Positions 1 through 11,810 of a stretch of DNA of 64,000 nucleotides are shown piece after piece. A model generated the notes under the pieces. It did not search any database, had not been told where the DNA came from, and worked only from the letters and a program-made list of their open reading frames with translations. A program made the translations under genes and the position numbers. Source of the DNA: Plazaster borealis (lineage: Eukaryota > Echinodermata > Asteroidea > Forcipulatida > Labidiasteridae); contig CM037462.1 in the NCBI GenBank assembly GCA_021014325.1, positions 9,406,501 through 9,470,500 on the forward strand, in the 5' to 3' direction. Every line of letters starts with the position of its first letter. The stretch's first letter is position 1.

Positions 1-2995
1 GCCTAGCCTATATACAGTCAGCCATAAAACAAGAAGAAGACAAAAATAGTCTTGATTTACAAGAGTTTATTTGTTTAATTATTTATTTATAATATTATCT
101 TTTATTAAGGGTTGAGAGGGATATATAGTTGAAGTAGATACGTAAATAAATTATAAATATTATACAAAAATGAGCCATGTCTTACTTGGATTTCACAGCG
201 ATAAAAAAGGGGCCACCCCTAGCGTTGGAACTATAGGCTTACTAGGGGTGCACCATTTGTTCAGGGGGGTGCACTTACGACCAATTAAAACTGTAGATTC
301 CGTTTTCAAGTTTTCTAAACAATCCCCTTTTCAGCGCTATTGTTATATAGGCTGCTGCTATTTTGTATAAGATAATCTGACGTGAAGGTTAAAGGTCAAT
401 ACATTACTGCGCGTACATTGAAAAGTAGTTTTAAAAACATGGAATCTACTAGTACATTAAAGCATTTTTATTCTGGTAATTTGTAATCTTTAAAGTTCAG
501 ATTCTAAATGCGGGAACCCGGGGCATAGGCATGCATTAGGAATGCCATGACTGACATGGAACGATCAGAACAACGATTTAATCATCTGTTTTTCTGAAAC
601 GTAGATTTTTGTGCGTGTATTTTTATTTTTATTTTTTATATGGCTTGTGCTTATATAGCTACGTCCTCGATGACGTCATGAAACACGAGACGTCCAAAAA
701 AATCAAAGTGACCACTTCAGCCCAGAGATACATCACTTTGATCTGTTTGTCGCAGGTTTCTGTTGTTTTTCTTTTTCCGTGTGTGTGGAGAGGGATGGGA
801 GGGTGGGGGTGGGGCGGGGATGGCATTAAAGACATCGTCCTTCCAGTGGCACATCTCTCCCCGAAGACCTAACGAGCACATCGGGGGAATCTCGAGTGTT
901 TGCACACCTCTAAGTGTCCCTCCAGTCCCTCTACACTATCGATCCATGATTGGTCCCCGGTTACGGAGTGTAGCCGGTCCCTCAATTACAGACTGACAGG
1001 GAGAGAGAGGGGGACAGGGTAAAAGGGGGGCCCGTGGATGGAGCAAACAGCGTAGAGGTACAATTTGTAGGGGGTACATCGCGGGATCAACTCAAGCGTG
1101 TCATCAATGACTCTTTGATTGAGTATTTTTGGGTGAGGCAAGGATTGTACTTGATTGAGTTTGTTTTGTTTGTTTCCTCGTCTTCTCTGTAACAACCCCT
1201 GTTTGCCAAAACAAATATATATACATAAAATCCTAACCCCCACCCCCTCAAAAAAAAGAGAGAAAACAAACGTTTCCCTTTTCGCGAAAAGTGATATGAA
1301 TTATTAATAAAATCTTCAGATCTTCGCCCTGGTTGATATGTGATTAAAATAACACCAAGACTGTCCGAATTTACCTTAAAAGCTTGTTTTGTAGCGCAGT
1401 CACTCTGTGGAGAGATGAACATGTACGCCTGCATGTGCTGCGACCCTTGTGTGGCTCAGGGGGGTAAAAGCCTGCCAATTGATTTTATGTCTCCTTCAGT
1501 GCAGGAAGCATTTCAGTGACGTAGAGCCACATAGGACGGCTATATAGCGAGAAGATCATTGTTGACCCCACGGCCTTATACATCTCCCCCCACCATTCCT
1601 CATGGAACAAAACATCGAGAAATTTACGGGAAAAAAAACATAGTCTTGTTTTCAAACGGGGTCCAAGGACCAAGGTCACCCGTCTGCCGAACGTCCTCTC
1701 CATCCCCCCCCCCATCTCTCCCCACTCTCTCCCTCGTAATGGTGCGAATCCGAGTTTTCTAAAAATAGATTCTTCTTAGATTTCTTTGAGAGTGAAACCG
1801 CTTAAAATTCGTTGTATTTATATACACGTTTAATGGACAAGACCTTACTTGTCATGCAAGTGACTTTAAAGGGACGGGTTGTGAAAGTTTATTCCAATAA
1901 TGTTGTAGTTTTATTTTATTTTATTTAAAAACTGATTTGGGTGATATGTTTTTCCTACATGTTTGCACCCCCACCCCATCACTGCATCCCCGGATACCCA
2001 ACGTGTGGGTAGCTTGAATGGGTTGCGAACAAGTGTGGGGGGGGGGGGAAACAGTGGGAAAAGAGAAAAACAACAACGTTGATGAATGGCCACTGACAGT
2101 ATGAGAACTGTAAAAGGCCGAGGTGGGTGTTTTTATATCAAAAGTCCACAAACTACGAGAGCACTTTAGGCGGGGGGCTACAAACCGAGGTTCTAAATAA
2201 GAGTGAAAGAACGGTGGATATCTGATGTCATGGCGGTTGCATTAAGTTAGGAGATCATTCTTAGGATATATTTGTAATCGTTGTTCGTCAAAAAGCACCC
2301 AAACCGAGGGAACTCTAGGCGCAGGGGTCTACCAAATGGGGGTCGTAAAATTAATAAGAACAGTGGAGACAAATTAGTAGAATCCGCACCAAGATGGATA
2401 GGTATTGACAATACGATGGAACTAGTACACAAAAGAGAGTTGATGATGAATAGCGGGAAGCAAGAAACGGATAAAGGGATTTCAAAGGAGACAAAAACAA
2501 GTCTACGATGGGAAGAAACTGGGGGAGTACAGAACTCATGACATTTCATTCTCCGTGGACACTGTGATTTGCTGTACATCTTACGACTACGTTATAGCTA
2601 CAGCCTTTTTTTGCGTTTCCTTATTTCTTTGCACGACAGAAGCGAGACGGGATCGTTTTTTTCTGAGATAGGAGATCCCGTTCCCATTGGAGCTTGTATC
2701 ACCTGAACATTCAGGCATAGAAATAAATGGAGACAGAGATAAAGACATCAGCTGCTGATTGAGGAATAGTATGAAAGCGGAATTTGCTTTTAAAAAGTCC
2801 AGAGAAATAAAACCCGGGTTTTCTTTTCTATAAAAGGAGGTTGAGATCGTGTTCAAGTGATGATCGGTATATGCACTCCTAACCACCCCGGGCCCTCTGC
2901 TGACGCCCAAAGGGGACACGTGGTTCTTCGTTTTCAACGGTCGTGCGTGATTCAAACAATACTGAACGGCCAACGTGGCTTTGGCGCGCTGATTT
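1..2995. other. Unique DNA without a recognisable gene
   Basis: No open frame here reads like a known protein, and none is flanked by a convincing splice pair. The stretch holds a GC-richer patch near 780-1080, a run of twelve G at 2037-2048, and a high-complexity patch at about 2840-2990 that contains a GGGACACGTGG E-box-like site. It is probably intergenic or intronic. Confidence 0.5.
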
Positions 2996-2999
2996 TTAA

Positions 3000-3371
3000 A
3001 GGCACTGTACACGTTTGGTAATTACTCAATATATATATATTAACATAAAAACTGACTTGCTAACGAGCAACGGAGAGCTGTTGATAGTATAAAACATTGT
3101 GAGAAACGACTCCCTCTGGAGTAACGTAGTTTTTGAGAAAGAGGTAATTTCTCACTAAAATAATAAAAGACTTCTTGCAAGAAGCCTTTTATTCCTATCT
3201 GAAAGCACACAAATTTGTACAACGAGGGTGTTTTTTCTTCATCATCATTTTCTTGCAACTTCGATGACCAATTGAGCCCAAATTTTCACAGGCTTGTTAT
3301 TTTATGCATATGTTGGGATACACCAAGTGGGAACACTGGTCTTTGACAATTACCAAACGTGTTCAGTGCCT
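3000..3371 (-). mobile_element. TTAA-flanked MITE, family B, copy B1
   Basis: This is a 372-bp non-autonomous DNA transposon. The left end reads AGGCACTGTACACGTTTGG and the right end is its near-perfect inverted copy, ending GTGTTCAGTGCCT. Both sides carry TTAA (2996-2999 and 3372-3375). The centre is a palindrome around ACTTCTTGCAAGAAG. It lies opposite to copies B2, B4 and B6. An open frame of about 70 codons on the minus strand recurs in other B copies, but it has no sign of being a gene. TTAA duplications with AGG termini point to a Kolobok-like origin. Confidence 0.9.
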
Positions 3372-3375
3372 TTAA

Positions 3376-4512
3376 GGACAGTGCTGTGGACGAATCAATG
3401 AATATGGCAATGTTTAATGCATGAACATTGAAAGATTGAAGTAGCCGTGTTTATCACACGCACTCGCCTTCTCGTTGGCAGACGCATTGACTTTATAATA
3501 ATAATAAACCTTTCTTTTGTTTTCCTTTTTTTTTATAGAACCGCACTATAAGAACAGTTGTTAAACAAACCGTTTTACAATTTCTAACAATTGTATCTCG
3601 TTTTGAATTGGTTAAACGACACTTATTGCAGCGTAGGTCCCTTGGGGTTATTTAGTATGTCGTTATTTTGTTCAGAGTCAAAAAGAATAAAATGGGTAAA
3701 TCTTGTGTATTTTCGTTATATCTATAGCTTTTGATTGTTTTACGGATACATGTTTTTTTGCACAGGGCCCTTAAGGATGGTATTTCCAGTATTATTATGT
3801 ATTTATTTATTTTTGTTTGGGGAGGGGTTGGTTGGTTGTTGTTGTTGTTGTTGTCGTTGTTTTGGGTTGGGGTTTTTTTTAGGGGGGGTTGGGGGCACCA
3901 GGGGAAGTTTTTTGGGAATTGTGATTATGCAAGCATGGAGTCTGGCTTATACAGACAGATTATGTAATTGTGTCTTTACCAACTTATAATGACACTGGAA
4001 CCAAGTCAGTATACAGTGACCAGTAGTAAGGCAAAGGTGATGGGTTTGTACCTTTGATAATACACAGTCAGAATATGTCATGAGAAAGATGTTTGGCAAT
4101 AGGGCCATGTAGATTTGATATTAAAAAAAAATTGCTAGAAATCGCTGCCATTGCTTGTTTACATAGCTAGGTCTATATCTTTTCTAAGAACAAATCTGCG
4201 ATAGCCCTGTAGGCAAATATCTTTCTCGTGACATAGGCATACTGTGACTGTGTGCCAAATTCCATGCTGGTATCATCGACGGCACAATTCCATCCTGCCG
4301 TACTGTATTGGAAACTGAAAATGAAAAATGAATAACTATACATAAAAAACAGAAAACAAAACAACATTTCAAAGACCGTTTGATACTGACAGTTGCTAAA
4401 ACCACGTATTCTCGGCAAGAAATGTAACAGAATAGTGTAAATATGGGTTATTTTGACAAAAATCCAACAATAAATTTCAAAACTAAAAGTCGCTTTCTCG
4501 TACAAAAGAACT
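3376..4512. other. Unique DNA with a (GTT)n tract
   Basis: No gene is recognised. A GGTT/GTT simple repeat lies at about 3827-3862, followed by G-rich low-complexity DNA. The open frames around 3731-3989 are products of that composition. A 118-codon minus-strand frame at 4173-4529 partly runs into the next mobile element and has no recognisable domain. Confidence 0.5.
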
Positions 4513-4516
4513 TTAA

Positions 4517-4907
4517 AGGCATCGTACACGTTTGGTAATTGGAGCCTAATGTCTGTTTCAATCCTATATAATTGTAGGTATATACCATAAAACTAACATG
4601 TGAAAACTTCATTTCGAAAGGTAGTAGCGTTTTTGAGATTGCCGAAAATCTGGAGCGGTTATGCACACGCAGGAAGAATGGAATAATCTGCATTGGAATA
4701 CACACTTTGAGAAGCGTTACCGTAACGCTTCTCAATATTCAAAATATTTTGGGGATGAAAAGTGATATATTTTTCCATAACCGCAGTCCTTCAAAATAAA
4801 AAGTCTCTCAAAATGCATTATACTATCCAAAGCTGCTGTACTTCTTACCAAGTAAGTTTTTATTGCCATACAATTTTCAGAGTCATTACCAAACATGTAC
4901 GATGCCT
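4517..4907 (+). mobile_element. TTAA-flanked MITE, family A, copy A8
   Basis: This element is 391 bp, flanked by TTAA at 4513-4516 and 4908-4911. Its termini AGGCATCGTACACGTTTGG and ACATGTACGATGCCT use the family B-like end sequence on a family A interior, so it links the two families. The central palindrome is GAGAAGCGTTAC/CGTAACGCTTCTC, a shorter loop than in other A copies. A GTAAGT motif sits at 4852-4857, 50 bases before the right end. Confidence 0.9.
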
Positions 4908-4911
4908 TTAA

Positions 4912-5440
4912 AGAGGCAGAACACACATTTACACAAAGGTGCCATTTTTAATACAGGGAATGCAGCTCTGATAATATTGGTTTTCTTAAAATCAACCTGG
5001 AAACCTCTTAACCTAGAACTCCCTTATCGGAAACCTCTTCCACGACCATTTCACGTAAAGTATATTTTTCTCACCCATTAAGTGTAATTTGTTTTGAACT
5101 CCGGATGTTTTACCCATTACACAATTTAAAACGCCCCTCGGAAAACACAGCGTACAAGAAACAATTGTATGGCGGTGCCGTCTTTACGCCGAGAAACTGG
5201 GCTAATTGACACAGCGACCAACATATTTGTCTTAGAATTCGACACTTATCCTCAGTTTCTCGATGAAGAAAGTGCTTTCAATGGTCGTTGTACCGATTTC
5301 ACACTCAGCGAGATGCTGGATATTTTTAGCTATTTTTCTGCAAGTCTGCTATTTACTGACGAGTTACCTGCCCGTTGTAATAACAGCTCGAGGGGCTACA
5401 TTTGTGTTTTGAATCAGAGATGGGTGCAGACGTAATGAGG
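4912..5440. other. Unique DNA before the minisatellite
   Basis: An 88-codon frame at 5169-5435 has a balanced composition but no motif I recognise and no clear splice sites. It runs up to the edge of the minisatellite. I do not call it a gene. Confidence 0.4.
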
Positions 5441-6075
5441 TACCTATACATAGCCCGGGATCTAAATGTGACGCCCGGCCTAGTGTGCCTAAACATAGGC
5501 CGGGTTATAAATGTAACGCCCAGCCTGTACCTAAACATAGCCCGGTTTCTAAATGTAACGCCCAGCCTGAGCCTATACAAAGCCCGGTATCTAAATGTAA
5601 CGCCCGGCCTAGTGTGCCTAAACATAGCCCGGGATCTATGTAACGACCAGCCTGTACCTAAACATAGCCCGGGTTATAAATGTAACGCCCAGCCTGTACC
5701 TAAACATATCCCGGTTTCTAAATGTAACGCCCAGCCTGTACCTAATTATAGCCGGGTATCAAAATGTAACGCCTAGCCTGTGCCTTATTATAGCCCGGTT
5801 TCCAAGCCTGTACCTACTTATAGCCCGGTTTCTAAATGTTACGCCCAGCCTGTGCCTATACAAAGCCCGGTTTCTAAATGTTACGCCCAGCCTGTGCCTA
5901 TACAAAGCCCGGTATCTAAAATTTAACGCCCAGCCTGTACCTAGTTATAGCCCGTTTTCTGAATGTTACGCCCAGCCTGTGCCTATACAAAGCCCGGTAT
6001 CTAAAATTTAATGCCCAGCCTGTGCCCAAGCACAGCCCATGATGTAACTCCTTGCCTGTGCCCAAACATAGCGCG
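5441..6075. repeat. 42-bp minisatellite, about 16 units
   Basis: The unit consists of a GTACCTAAACATAGCCCGG block followed by TTTCTAAATGTAACGCCCAG and CCT. There are about 16 units with point changes, one internally deleted unit near 5780-5809, and progressive decay after about 6000. Two variant classes alternate (CAGCCT and CGGCCTAGT junctions), which suggests higher-order amplification. Because 42 is a multiple of three, the array stays open on both strands as a 14-residue repeat. I regard that as incidental. Confidence 0.92.
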
Positions 6076-6110
6076 GGGTAAACCTAGCTCGGGATGTATT
6101 TTATAGTGCC

Positions 6111-6366
6111 AGCAACCTTGTACCTAAATGTAGCATGTGCATTTAGTTGCAGTAGGTGGGATACCGTACATTTATTATTGTCGTACATTTATTATTGTGA
6201 TACATTTAAGGGGACGACCAATTTCAGGGTCTTGCTGCACCAGTAGCCCAGCAACCTTGTACCTAAATGTAGCCTGCGCTACCTTTAGTTATACAAGGAA
6301 TGGGCTACCGTAAATTTATTCTTGTGATACATTTGGGACGACCTATTTGTGGGTCTGGCTGACCCG
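6111..6366. repeat. Two-unit tandem repeat, period about 139 bp
   Basis: Both units start AGCAACCTTGTACCTAAATG (6111 and 6250) and run through CGTA(C/A)ATTTATT and a GGGACGACC block. The first unit also carries an internal 17-bp duplication of CGTACATTTATTATTGT. The phrase GTACCTAAA is shared with the preceding minisatellite, so the two arrays may be related. Confidence 0.85.
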
Positions 6367-6500
6367 AAAACAAATTGTATTTTTGACACGGATTCTGCAG
6401 CATTTTGACACTGTTGGATCAGCTTGACACTGATTCCTGGTCACACTGATCCGGAAGACCCAGAATCCGGGTCAATTCTGATCCGTATTAATAATATGCA
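6367..6500. repeat. Degenerate GACCCGGA/TCCGGGTC-rich segment
   Basis: Several imperfect direct and inverted copies of CTGATCC, GACCCAGAATCC and GGGTC are packed together. A similar segment occurs at 43925-44085. It may be decayed minisatellite or MITE sequence. I cannot define its borders. Confidence 0.4.
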
Positions 6501-7770
6501 ATGTAATATGAAATAACACACTTGTCAACCATGTTGTACATTTTGTAAAAAGTTAACCAATATTCTGGCGATATTGTTAGCATACATGCCCTTACGTACG
6601 CCGAAGACCCATTCCACCGTCCAGTCTTTGACCATGTTTTGCTCATTTTATGAAGGCCATCAATTTCCCGAAAGCAAAGCTATGGACTGTGATAAAAAGA
6701 CAGTTAACAGCAATATAATAATGCGAAACAAAGTTTTGCTTTCCTTTCCAATAAACCTACACTTGTGTTTGTTTTATGGTATACAATGTGCTGAACGGTC
6801 TGTTCTTAAATGTAGGTCGAGGCTTTTCCATGCACCACCGAAACCATCACTACATTGTGTCTGAGTAATGCCATGGCAGGCTATTCATCAACAAAATTGC
6901 TTCAGTAATTTCATAAACCTATTAAAGTATTCATGGGTTTTTGGGGAAGTTGACTGTAGTCATTACCGGGGAATGATCGCGTCTGTAACCTTCGAAGTAG
7001 GACCTTGGCATGCACGCACTGCGGGGCCATAGGAATACTCGTGGCTTTGAAGATTGACTGCTCGTTTATTATGCAGGGCACGCGCGGCACTCCATGGACG
7101 TATTACTTCGCGAATCAAATTATGGAAACATTGGCAACGGGTCTAAGTGTATTGGAATGTTTTTTAATGAATATACAACATTGGAACAACAACTGACATG
7201 TGAAAAGTTTCAGTATCTGGGGCCGTTTAACGAGGACGTAATGAACTTGGGTTATTCAGATTTCTCGAGGGATCAAGCAGTACCTCGCAATTTATTCGAT
7301 GAAGTATTTGGATTTAGCCTCATTCTGAGTATATCAGGTCACACAACTAGGGCCTCAATAATCTTTGCTATCGTGGATTTCTCCCATTGGATTCATTGGC
7401 CCTTTTCAGAATTACGGCTTCGGCTTATGGCCCCGGCTTTTAAGCTTCGTTAGTTATTATTTTAAAACGTGCAGTTTGCGTACGGGGCTTTACATTGGTG
7501 GACGAAGCCTAAACCCGAAGCTTGAGTTGAAGCCACTGTTTCGAAAGGACCTTAGTGTTACCACACTGTTTATTTATTTATTTATTTTGTTGATGATCTT
7601 CTCGTCAAGGGAACTCGGCTTACTCCCACAATGGGTTATAAACGCAAAGCTGGCAACAGTCAATCTCTCTAATATACAAATATTGGTTTAATGTATATGA
7701 TGAATTGCACAATTCAAGAAATTGTGATTCATTAACTAGACGTCAATACTTATTCTAGTCATTGTGAAAT
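6501..7770. other. Unique DNA with an unassigned 119-codon frame
   Basis: A plus-strand frame at 7094-7453 encodes 119 residues with an acidic, mixed composition, and an AG acceptor-like site lies upstream near 7077. I recognise no domain, and frames of this length occur by chance in this window. Near 7420-7530 there are GCTTCGGCT/GAAGCC inverted motifs that may be remains of a palindromic element. No other feature is supported. Confidence 0.3.
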
Positions 7771-7774
7771 CAGC

Positions 7775-7846
7775 AGTTAGCTTGGTAGGATTCGAACCCA
7801 CAACCTGGTGATTGCAATTGCAGTCTACCGCCGGACCACGCTGACA
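7775..7846 (-). repeat. tRNA-like sequence, probably a SINE head
   Basis: On the minus strand GTGGTCCGGCGGTAGACTG resembles an A box, and GTGGGTTCGAATCCTAC is a good B box and T arm (one G-T pair). The acceptor stem can only be paired imperfectly and out of register, and no clean anticodon arm forms. This fits a tRNA-derived SINE or tRNA pseudogene better than a functional tRNA. Confidence 0.55.
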
Positions 7847-7849
7847 CTG

Positions 7850-8570
7850 AGGCCAAACCGTGAAAGTGGTCTGGCACCTTTTTACATTTTGAGCTATGTG
7901 ATATCCATGAATTGATCTTGATTGCAGTAGGGAATGTAAACCAGGGAACATGACCAATAACACGGCGACATCGTGAACAAGAAATGTGGCGACGTGTTGC
8001 TAAGCGTTCATTGCTTATTTAGTCCTCGTCTTGGCTGCGACTATTGCTATAAGGTGTTGTTATAAACAAACCAGGCTGGTTGGCATGGACGGCCGAATGT
8101 TAGCAAAACAGTCAATCGTGTTAACATATGTTGTGACCAAATTCAACATTTCTGCAAACTTTCGAATGAAGAAAAAAATGCATTCAATGATTGGTTGCTT
8201 TGTTTCCAACAAATTCAACACTATTTTTGAATATTTATGGCTTCCCATAGTTTTCCAATCTTAGTTGGCAAAAACTCGGGCTGTGACGTTGCAATAGAAA
8301 GGTCTATAAAGGTTTGCTTTTGGCGTCATCTACTTCTACGCTTGCCAACATGGCGACCAAGCTGCAGCCGTATAGCTGTCAGTTTAAACACGGCCCAACT
8401 TGCTTAGCAGGACATTATGGCACTGTAATTGGTTCTGATTTTCAGAACCTTCCCTTTTTTTATTTTGGACTTGCGATGCACTTTAGTAAACAATGCTTAT
8501 CACACATCAATGTATAAAGGGTAAATCCCAAAACCGAAATTCTCTAGCCCTGATTGAATCATTACATCAA
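7850..8570. other. Unique DNA, no gene seen
   Basis: Only short frames without recognisable features are present. Confidence 0.4.
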
Positions 8571-8574
8571 TTAA

Positions 8575-9340
8575 AGGGATTGTATACGTTTGGTGATTGG
8601 AACCCACTGTTTGTTTCAATCCTATATTATAGTTGTAGATATATACCCTTAAAGGAACGTTACAGAACTGGTAATTAAAATTTTCTTTAAGATCACAGAT
8701 TTACATAAAACTTACACGGTCTACTGATGATGATAGTAGAAAACATCCCTAGAAATATTTCTGTCTGAAATGCCATATTTGATGAGAAATAAATAAAACT
8801 AATTTCCGATTGGAGTTTATCGCTCATGAGCGTTTTATTCATGCATTGTATAACACATGCAAATGTGTAATCGGTTTTCACTATTTTCTCGTGACCCAGA
8901 TGGCCGATCGATCTCAAACGTCTACAGGTTTGTCATTTTATGTATATGGTGGATTATATAAAGTGCTTAACTGTTTTGTCAGCAAAAACCAATTCTGTAA
9001 TGTTCCTTTAAACTAACCTTTGAAAATTTCATTTCAAAATGTGATACCGTTTTTGAGATATTAGCCTACCGAAAATCTGGAGCGGTTTGTCCACGCAGGA
9101 AGAATAATCTGCAATTATTGGAATAAACAATCTGAGAAACGTTACTGCAGTAAACGCTTCTCAGACTCAATTTGGGGGGATAAAAAGTGATATCTTTTTC
9201 CATAACCGCAGTACTTCGAAGAGAAAAATTTCTCAAAATGCATTTATAGGCCTACTATCAAAAGCTGCTGTACTTCTTACCAAGTAAGTTTTTATTGCCA
9301 TTAATGTTCAGAGTCATTAACAAACGTATATACAGACCCT
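8575..9340 (+). mobile_element. MITE family A, copy A1, split by C1
   Basis: The ends are AGGGATTGTATACGTTTGG and its inverted copy CGTATATACAGACCCT. TTAA flanks both sides (8571-8574 and 9341-9344). Another element (8653-9007) sits inside it at a TTAA. With that insert and one TTAA removed, the sequence matches other A copies across the junction. The centre carries GAGAAACGTTACTGCAGTAA followed by ACGCTTCTC, with a one-base slip. GTAAGT lies near 9285. Confidence 0.9.
8653..9007 (-). mobile_element. MITE family C, copy C1, nested in A1
   Basis: This 355-bp element has ends AGGAACGTTACAGAACTGG and CAATTCTGTAATGTTCCT. TTAA duplications at 8649-8652 and 9008-9011 fall within A1. The centre contains the palindrome CGCTCATGAGCG. 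It is inverted relative to C2 and C3. The nesting shows that family C was active after A1 had inserted. Confidence 0.92.
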
Positions 9341-9344
9341 TTAA

Positions 9345-10178
9345 AACACTACTTGCTCATAATTTTATAAGCTCATTGTTTAGCAGTAATCTTTGCCGGT
9401 ATCTGTGTTCCAAAAAATAGTTTGTGCCTTTTAGCAAATAGCTTCATTAAACTACTGCTCCCAGGTCAGCACAGCATTTTAATTATAAATGTTTATAATG
9501 ACTATGCAAGGACACGCAGTGAACCATGGTAAAGCCATCCGCAACAAAAGGTCACAACGCCACTAGGGACCGCGGCGGCCTAAAACGCACACTACAAACC
9601 GCAGGCACCATTTTGTCTGATCCCGACTGTCGGAACACAATGTGATAGTCTCTCTCTTTTTCTTGCAAATGAGTCATTTTAGAGACAAACCAGTCATGCT
9701 CTCCCAGGTCCTAAGTGCATTATAGTGTATCTGCCATGTTCATTATTGGCAATTTAGGTACCGAATTGCAATCAACCATTGTTGTTCACGACCGGAATGT
9801 TTCCAGGAAAGGTTGGAAAGTAAAAGCCTATAGTTAAATATCTAACCTACTCACACTGTACTTGTCCGGGCATACCTACCACAAGCTTTGGCTTTTCTGG
9901 CTATGCCCCCATTTCCAAATATCCTCTTACTGTTTTGTTGTTGTTATGATGACTCTCTGTTGGAGTGAAAAATAAATGTCTTGAAATGAAATGAAAAAGG
10001 CCCATTTTGCCATGCCCAGATAGGAAAAAAATATTTACTCCAACATTTTTTTGTTTGTTATAAACTTGGAGCCAGTCTCGCGGTCAATATGTATTTTGCA
10101 TGGAATTTAGGCAAAGACTGGATCGTTTAAAACGACTACCATCATTCATCAATCAAACTTTAAAGTTACAAGCCGCTA
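9345..10178. other. Unique DNA, no gene seen
   Basis: The stretch holds no convincing frame. A GC-richer patch lies at about 9530-9620, followed by ordinary AT-rich DNA. Confidence 0.4.
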
Positions 10179-10182
10179 TTGA

Positions 10183-10563
10183 AGGGATTGTATACGTTTG
10201 GTAATTGGAACCCACTGTTTGTTTCAATCCAATATAGTTGTAGATATTAACCATAAAACAAACCTGTGGAAATTTCATTTCAAAAGGTTGTAGCGTTTTT
10301 GAAATCAAACATATTGCCGAAAATCTGGAGCGGTGATTTCCACGCAGGAAGAATAATCTGCAATTGGAACACACTATCTGAGAAACGTTAATGCAGTAAC
10401 GCTTCTCAGTTTCATTTTTGGGGGATAAAAAGTGATATATTTTTTCATAAGCGCGGTACTTCGAAGTGAAAAATTCTCAAAATGCAAATCCAAAGCTGTT
10501 GTACTTCTTACCAAGTAAGTGATTATTGCCATTTCAAAGTCATTACCAACGTGTACAGACCCT
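10183..10563 (+). mobile_element. MITE family A, copy A2
   Basis: This 381-bp copy starts AGGGATTGTATACGTTTGG and ends ACGTGTACAGACCCT. The right flank is TTAA (10564-10567) and the left flank is TTGA, one change from TTAA. The central palindrome pairs GAGAAACGTTA with TAACGCTTCTC. GTAAGT lies near 10516. Confidence 0.9.
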
Positions 10564-10567
10564 TTAA

Positions 10568-11035
10568 AACACTTGTTCTACAATTTAGGCTATATTTTAG
10601 GGGTCATTCAGAGTAACCAATGTTAATACAAATTTAAATTTTTGTTTCGAATTTGTTTTTATCCCGGTTTTTTTTTAATATTGAGAGACTATTTATTATA
10701 TACCCTATACACTGAATAACAAAGTAATGCCTCAAATGAAGCAGATATTTAGATCAATGTTCTCCCAGCTCAGGAGTTTCCAATTGCTTTTCCTGGCTTC
10801 CAGTATGAAATTTTGCCATCTCCTCATCAGGCACGGAGGCTAACCGATAACAATAGAGATCATCGACATGACAGACATGACAGACGATCTGTTCCGATCT
10901 GGAACAGACCGCTGAGTACCTCCCCCCCCCCCCATTGTTCGGGTTCTATTATATTAAATGTAAACTGAATTTTCGACCTTCAACCTATTTATTTTGACAC
11001 CTAACCCACAAACATTGGTTGTTATGAATTGCCCC
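10568..11035. other. Unique DNA with a poly-C run
   Basis: No gene is recognised. A run of twelve C lies at 10922-10933. Confidence 0.4.
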
Positions 11036-11039
11036 TTAA

Positions 11040-11411
11040 AGGCATCGTACACGTTTGGTAATTATCAAAGACCAGTGTTCTCACTTGGTGTATCCCAACA
11101 TTATTATGCATATAATAACAAGCCTGTGAAAATTTGGGCTCAATTGGTCATCGAAGTTGCAAGAAAATTATGAAAGAAAAACACCCTAATTGTTGTACAA
11201 ATTTATGTGCTTTCAGATAGGAATAAAAACCTCTTGCAAGAAGTTTTTTATTATTTTAGTGAGAAATTACCTCTTTCTCAAAACTACGTTACTTCAGAGG
11301 GAGTCGTTTCTCACAATGTTTTATACTATCAACAGCTCTCCGTTGCTCGTTACCAAGTAAGTTTTTATGTTAATAGATATTTTGAGTAATTACCAAACGT
11401 GTACTGTGCCT
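11040..11411 (+). mobile_element. MITE family B, copy B2
   Basis: This 372-bp copy has ends AGGCATCGTACACGTTTGG and CGTGTACTGTGCCT, with TTAA at 11036-11039 and 11412-11415. The central palindrome is an AACCTCTTGCAAGAAGTTT variant. GTAAGT lies at 11357-11362. Its right TTAA is also the left TTAA of the next element. Confidence 0.92.
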
Positions 11412-11415
11412 TTAA

Positions 11416-11806
11416 AGGGTTTGGGTACTTTTTGTACGACACAAAACACTATGTCCACAGATTACTTACACGGTTTGAAGATAAACATGGTAAAAAGCTT
11501 CCCTTAAAATATTACTTGCTGAGGTGATGTAGTTTTTGCGAAATGAGTAAAACAATGTCAGGAAAATAATTTTCGTCTCAGGAGACGAAAATTATTTTAG
11601 CATGTATAACGTATTTACCAGTACTGGTATTTACGCGACTCACCTGAAAACATCGCTCTGTGATTTTCATTTTTTTTCTCAAAAACTTGACGACTAATGA
11701 AGCTGAAACTTCTACAAGTAAATTATATTACATACATCTTCATTCACAGTGAGAAGGGATTCAGGTCATGGCCAAATAAACGATATACAAAAGGTACCCA
11801 AACCCT
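11416..11806 (-). mobile_element. MITE family E, single copy
   Basis: This 391-bp element has inverted ends AGGGTTTGGGTACTTTTTG and AAAAGGTACCCAAACCCT. Its flanks are TTAA at 11412-11415 (shared with B2) and 11807-11810. The centre is a long perfect palindrome, TTTTCGTCTC then AG then GAGACGAAAA, flanked by AATAAT/ATTATT. Read on the minus strand it carries CCGTGTAAGTAATCTGTGG, which matches the equivalent part of family C. Confidence 0.92.
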
Positions 11807-11810
11807 TTAA

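Noticed and set aside
2587..3012. 141-codon minus-strand frame
   Set aside because: It has no recognisable domain or splice context and overlaps the end of MITE B1.
5353..5776. Repetitive protein frames over the minisatellite
   Set aside because: The frame is open on both strands because the period is a multiple of three. No start context, splice sites or continuation support a gene.
7775..7846. Functional tRNA gene
   Set aside because: The B box is good but the acceptor stem and anticodon arm do not form properly.
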